Shown piece by piece: positions 61,116 to 64,000 of a stretch of 64,000 nucleotides of DNA. The notes under the pieces are model-generated. The model ran no database searches and was not told the origin of the DNA. It saw only the letters and a program-made list of their open reading frames with translations. This DNA comes from Burkholderiales bacterium. GTDB taxonomy: Bacteria > Pseudomonadota > Gammaproteobacteria > Burkholderiales > SG8-39. Each line of letters begins with the position of its first letter. Positions within the stretch are counted from its first letter, which is position 1. The stretch is from assembly GCA_027493935.1 (NCBI GenBank), contig JAOSJV010000001.1:2441157-2505156 (forward strand), in the 5' to 3' direction. The position numbers were made by a program, and so were the translations under genes.

Positions 61116-61370
61116 TGAGCCGCTGTATTCAGAACTGGGCGGCTTGGGGATTTGAAGGCTTCGCTTTCGGCTGCGCGGGCAGCGGCGAGTCGCCGTAGGC
61201 GGTCCAGAGGTGCGCGAGGCACTCGGCATGGGCGGGGGCGCGTGGCCGATAGGTGGTGCAGACTATCGCAGAGGGTGGCCTGAGGGGCAATGCACAATGC
61301 CCGTTCGCGCGGCGGCCTCGCGCGGGGCGATGGGTGTGCGATCGAGCAGCCGTATGCGCCGAGGTCGGGC

Positions 61371-62573
61371 TCATGGTGGACGGGCGCGATGTGCGAGGGC
61401 TGCGGGGAAGCTGGCGCTCAGGCGCAGTTGGCCGATGCGGCAGACGCGACAGCGGCCGATGTCGATGCCGAGCACGCGCTGGCAGAAGGCCTGGACCGAC
61501 TCGGGCGGTGGGGGCGGTTGGGGTGGTGGGGAGCGGCGAGCGCGCGGCGGGCTTGAGCGAGCAGTGCATGCTTGTGGCGGTTGGCGAGCAGCCCGTAGTG
61601 CCGGATGCGCATGAAGCTACGCGGCAGCACGTGCAGCAGGAAGGCGCGAGGAACTGCTCGGCGGGCAGACACATCGTCTTGCGGCGGTTACCGCGGGCGC
61701 GGTCGCGCCAGGCGAAGCGCACTTGACCCTGCGCGAGGCCGAGCAGGCGCTCGTTGGAGAGGGCCACGCGCTGCACGTAGCGGCCCAGGTAGTCGAGCAC
61801 CGGCTCGGGTCCGGCCAGAGTGGCCTTGGCGTAGACCACCCAGGGCTTGGCGCGAAGCTGCGCGAGCCAGGCGCCTTGCGCGGCTGGCTCGGCGAGCGAG
61901 GCGCTGGCCGCGGCGAGCCTGAGCTGCCAGGCGCCGAGGGCTCGGTGCAGGCCCTCGAGGAACTTCGCCCGGAACACCTTCGAGAGCGCCTGCACCGGGA
62001 AGAGAAGCCGCGGCGCGGATGGATCCAGCGCGCCTCGGGGCTGAGCGCTCCGGCGGCCACCAGCGCGTGGATGTGCAGGTGCTGGGTGAGCGTCTGGCTC
62101 CAGGTGTGCAGCACCAGCGTGGCGGCGATCTCGCCGCCGAGCCAGCGCGGGTTGCGGCCGAACTCGATCAGCGTGGCCGAGGCGGCGGCGAAGAGCAGGC
62201 CGTAGATCCGGCGCGCATTGCCCTGAGCCAGGGCGTTGAGCTCGTGCGGCAGGGTGAACACGAGATGGAAGTAGGGCACGGGCAGCAGCTCGGCGCGGCG
62301 CGCGGCGAGCCAACGCTCCCGGGCCAGGCTCTGGCACTTCGGGCAGTGGCGATTGCGACAGGAGTGGTAGACGTAGTGGGTCGCGCCGCAGCGATCGCAG
62401 CGGTGGATCTCCCCGCCCAGGGCGGCGGTACGGCAGTGCGCGATCGCGGCGAGCGCGCGCCGCTGTACGCCGGCGAGCCGAGCATGGGCGAGCAGCGCCG
62501 GGGCGTGCGCGCGCACGATCTGGGCGAGCTCGAGGCGCGCGGTCCCGGGCGCGCCGTGCGCGCTCGGGTGCAC
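61371..62573 (-). CDS. IS91-family transposase, several frame slips
   Basis: Zinc-finger N-terminus (HRCDRCGATHYVYHSCRNRH with CPKCQ), FHLVFTLPHELNALAQGNAR and the HUH motif in LTQHLHIHALVAAGALS. The frame then moves three times: near 62002 (to LFPVQALSKVFRAKFLEGLH), near 61650 (to FLLHVLPRSFMRIRHYGLLA) and in C-runs near 61540 (to ESVQAFCQRVLGIDIGRCRV), ending at 61371. All pieces are in the order expected of one 400-residue protein. Decay or sequence error cannot be told apart here. Confidence 0.7.
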
Positions 62574-62576
62574 GGG

Positions 62577-63440
62577 CTACAGGCGTTCGATGTCGGTGCG
62601 CCCGAGCAGCTCCAGGGGCGAGGGGGTGGCGGCGAGGTGGCGCTCGGCGAGGTGGAAGTAGCGCAGCGTCGAGCCGATGTGGCCGTGGCCCATGAGGCGC
62701 TGGATTCTGGGCACGTCGACACCGGCCTCCAGCAGGTGGGTGGCGAAGGCGTGGCGTAGCGCGTGGATGCCGCCGTGCTTGGTGATGCCCGCGCGCGCCT
62801 TGGCCGAGCGGTAGATGCGCTGGGCGCTGATCACTGCGATCGGCCGTTCTTCGGCGCCATGGCGCTCGCCGACGAACAGCCAGTGCTTGGGCCGATAGCC
62901 GAGCCAGTAGCGGCGAAGCTCGGCGAGCAGCCGCTCGGGCAGCAGCGTATAGCGGTCCTTGGCGCCCTTGCCCTGTTCGATGCGGATCATCATGCGCGAG
63001 GAATCGATATCGCCCAGCTTGAGATGGCACAGCTCCGAGACGCGCAGCCCCGCCCCGTAAGCGGTCATGAGCATCACCCGGTGCTTGGGGTTCTCGGTGG
63101 CCTCGAAGAGCCGCGCGATCTCCTCGCGCGCGAGGATCTGCGGCAGCTTCTGCGGTTGCTTGGGCCGCGGCAACGCGAACTCGACCGCGCTGCGCTTGAG
63201 CGTCACGCGGTAGAAGAACTGAAAGGCGCTCGCCGCCACGTTGCAGCTGCTCGGCGCGAGCTTGCGCTCGGTGAGCAGATGCAGCAGGTAGCGCTGAACC
63301 TCTTCCGCACCGATCCGATCGGGCGACCGACCGTAGTGCCTCGCCAGCGCTGCCACCGCGCCGACGTACGCCTCGCGCGTGCGCTCGGACATGCCGCGGA
63401 CCGCCAGATCGGCTTCCAGCTGTTTGCGCAACGGGCTCAT
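62577..63440 (-). CDS. Tyrosine recombinase associated with the IS91-like element
   Basis: 287 residues from ATG 63440 (AGGAG upstream). Tyr-recombinase residues: Arg in YGAGLRVSELCHL, His-x-x-Arg in GIHALRHAFATHLLEAG, a His in LMGHGHIGSTL and the nucleophile Tyr in LRYFHLAERH. It lacks the extra alpha-helix region expected of IntI and reads with the IS91 transposase (four-base spacing), so it belongs to the mobile element and is not the integron integrase. Confidence 0.85.
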   Translation of the reverse strand: MSPLRKQLEADLAVRGMSERTREAYVGAVAALARHYGRSPDRIGAEEVQRYLLHLLTERKLAPSSCNVAASAFQFFYRVTLKRSAVEFALPRPKQPQKLPQILAREEIARLFEATENPKHRVMLMTAYGAGLRVSELCHLKLGDIDSSRMMIRIEQGKGAKDRYTLLPERLLAELRRYWLGYRPKHWLFVGERHGAEERPIAVISAQRIYRSAKARAGITKHGGIHALRHAFATHLLEAGVDVPRIQRLMGHGHIGSTLRYFHLAERHLAATPSPLELLGRTDIERL

Positions 63441-63540
63441 CGCGTGTCTCCTCAGGTGAGTGCGGGAACATCCCCGCGCCCCACGCTGGCACAGACCCGC
63501 CCCGCACGCAGCCTTGCCGTACTCGAGACTCAACTGACTT

Positions 63541-63755
63541 CGGAGAACTTCAGCCGGAAACGCTGAAGTGGCGAACTTCCACCGCGAAGCGGTTTAGTTC
63601 AACGATAAGTAGGGAACCTAATCGACACTTTGCAAAGCGTCGGTTTAGTGTATATTCGTACAGCTTCGGGGGTGGCGAGCACGTGGGATCAATGGGTTGG
63701 GTGGATTTAGGGGGACCTAAATCCGCCGGCCTTACCCGTCTTGGAGGGTGCTGCC
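63541..63755. promoter_or_regulatory. Probable attI and intI/cassette promoter region
   Basis: Non-coding spacer between the IS91-like element and intI. A GTTCAAC/GTTGAAC core box at 63597-63603 is the best candidate for the attI crossover point, about 150 bases before intI. A hairpin (GGATTTAGG / CCTAAATCC, 63703-63724) lies in the intI leader. The cassette promoter Pc should be here or in the start of intI, but I cannot place it with certainty. Confidence 0.55.
63648..63663. promoter_or_regulatory. LexA-like operator upstream of intI
   Basis: GTGTATATTCGTACAG matches the SOS box pattern CTG-N10-CAG with one mismatch (GTG for CTG) and the typical TGTATAT...TACAG interior. It is 93 bases before the intI ATG, where LexA sites control integrases in several integrons. 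Confidence 0.6.
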
Positions 63756-64000
63756 ATGGACCGACCTCAACCCCGGCTGTTGGACCAGCTGCGCGACCGA
63801 ATCCGGCTCAAGCACTATAGCATCCGCACCGAGCAGGCCTACTCGGATTGGGTGCGCCGGTTCGTGCTCTTTCACGGCAAGCGCCATCCGCGCGAGCTGG
63901 GTCAGGTCGAGGTCGAAGCCTTCCTGACCCATCTCGCCGTGGAGGGGCGGGTGGCGGCCTCGACCCAGAACCAGGCGAAGAGCGCCCTGCTCTTCCTCTA
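63756..64000 (+). CDS. intI: Integron integrase IntI (N-terminal part; runs off the window)
   Basis: First 81 residues: [60 protein letters not shown] and [14 protein letters not shown]. This is the SAM-like core-binding domain opening seen in integron integrases; the catalytic domain and the IntI-specific helix lie outside the window. ATG 63756 has GGAGGG nearby. Its position next to an attC array read in the opposite direction supports IntI over other tyrosine recombinases. Confidence 0.85.
   Translation, partial: MDRPQPRLLDQLRDRIRLKHYSIRTEQAYSDWVRRFVLFHGKRHPRELGQVEVEAFLTHLAVEGRVAASTQNQAKSALLFL

Larger units (their letters stand above)
61116..63533 (-). mobile_element. IS91-like element with accessory tyrosine recombinase
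   Basis: Contains a Y1/HUH-type transposase and an upstream tyrosine recombinase gene, reading away from intI. Its transposase-end border lies directly next to GTTC (minus strand), the tetranucleotide preferred by IS91-family elements, and there is no target duplication. The far end is not sharply defined (about 63480-63560). Confidence 0.7.

Noticed and set aside
62577..63440. Tyrosine recombinase as the integron integrase
   Set aside because: It reads together with the IS91-like transposase and away from the array start; the gene at 63756 has IntI position, orientation and N-terminus.

Overview
High-GC proteobacterial DNA (the gene content would suit a betaproteobacterium or relative, probably uncultured; this assignment is inference). 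The window has two parts. The left half (1 to about 30 kb) is ordinary chromosome with dense, high-GC metabolic operons. The right half (about 30.7 to 64 kb) is a mosaic of short, lower-GC genes separated by attC recombination sites. It ends at the start of an integron integrase gene, so it is a large chromosomal-type integron cassette array.

Layout. 1-7.6 kb: tartrate dehydrogenase family, a secreted protein, acyl-CoA ligase, TauE/SafE permease, HIT hydrolase, MFS transporter, GNAT acetyltransferase and MDR reductase. 8.2-13.4 kb: a tightly packed five-gene corrinoid methyltransferase operon (URO-D-type methyltransferase, corrinoid protein, MetH-activation-like protein, 2Fe-2S/ASKHA corrinoid activator, pterin methyltransferase). 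It should move a methyl group from an unknown substrate to tetrahydrofolate. 13.7-20.5 kb: a class I lanthipeptide cluster (short Cys-containing precursor, hairpin, LanC cyclase, full-length LanB dehydratase, LanT-type ABC exporter). 20.9-28.3 kb: minus-strand CoxG-like protein, carotenoid-desaturase-like FAD enzyme, IclR regulator, decayed gene remnants, an acyl-CoA synthetase and a methyltransferase. 28.4-30.7 kb: transposase remnant, FemAB-like acetyltransferase and a GFA-family protein.

30.7-64 kb is the integron. intI begins at 63756 on the plus strand behind a LexA-like box. The cassettes lie to its left and are read almost entirely on the minus strand. I find 23 full or split attC sites plus one half site. 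Cargo includes about ten toxin-antitoxin modules (ParE, HicAB, HigBA, BrnTA, DUF433/DUF5615), two acetyltransferase or membrane-type cassettes, nuclease-like genes, an exonuclease-BRCT cassette, a three-gene cassette with a DUF2971 protein, and a LysR/cupin pair. Eight insertion sequences have entered the array: IS1182-like, three IS630, two IS1634-like, IS21 and an IS91-like element. Three cassette genes plus higB are cut by an IS and can be rejoined exactly across the target duplications. Two IS630 copies and the IS91-like element sit inside attC core boxes.

A caution for the whole window: at least a dozen genes are out of frame by one base at short C/G runs. The two IS1634 copies differ in length by exactly three such bases. 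Many apparent pseudogenes are therefore probably intact genes with homopolymer sequencing errors.
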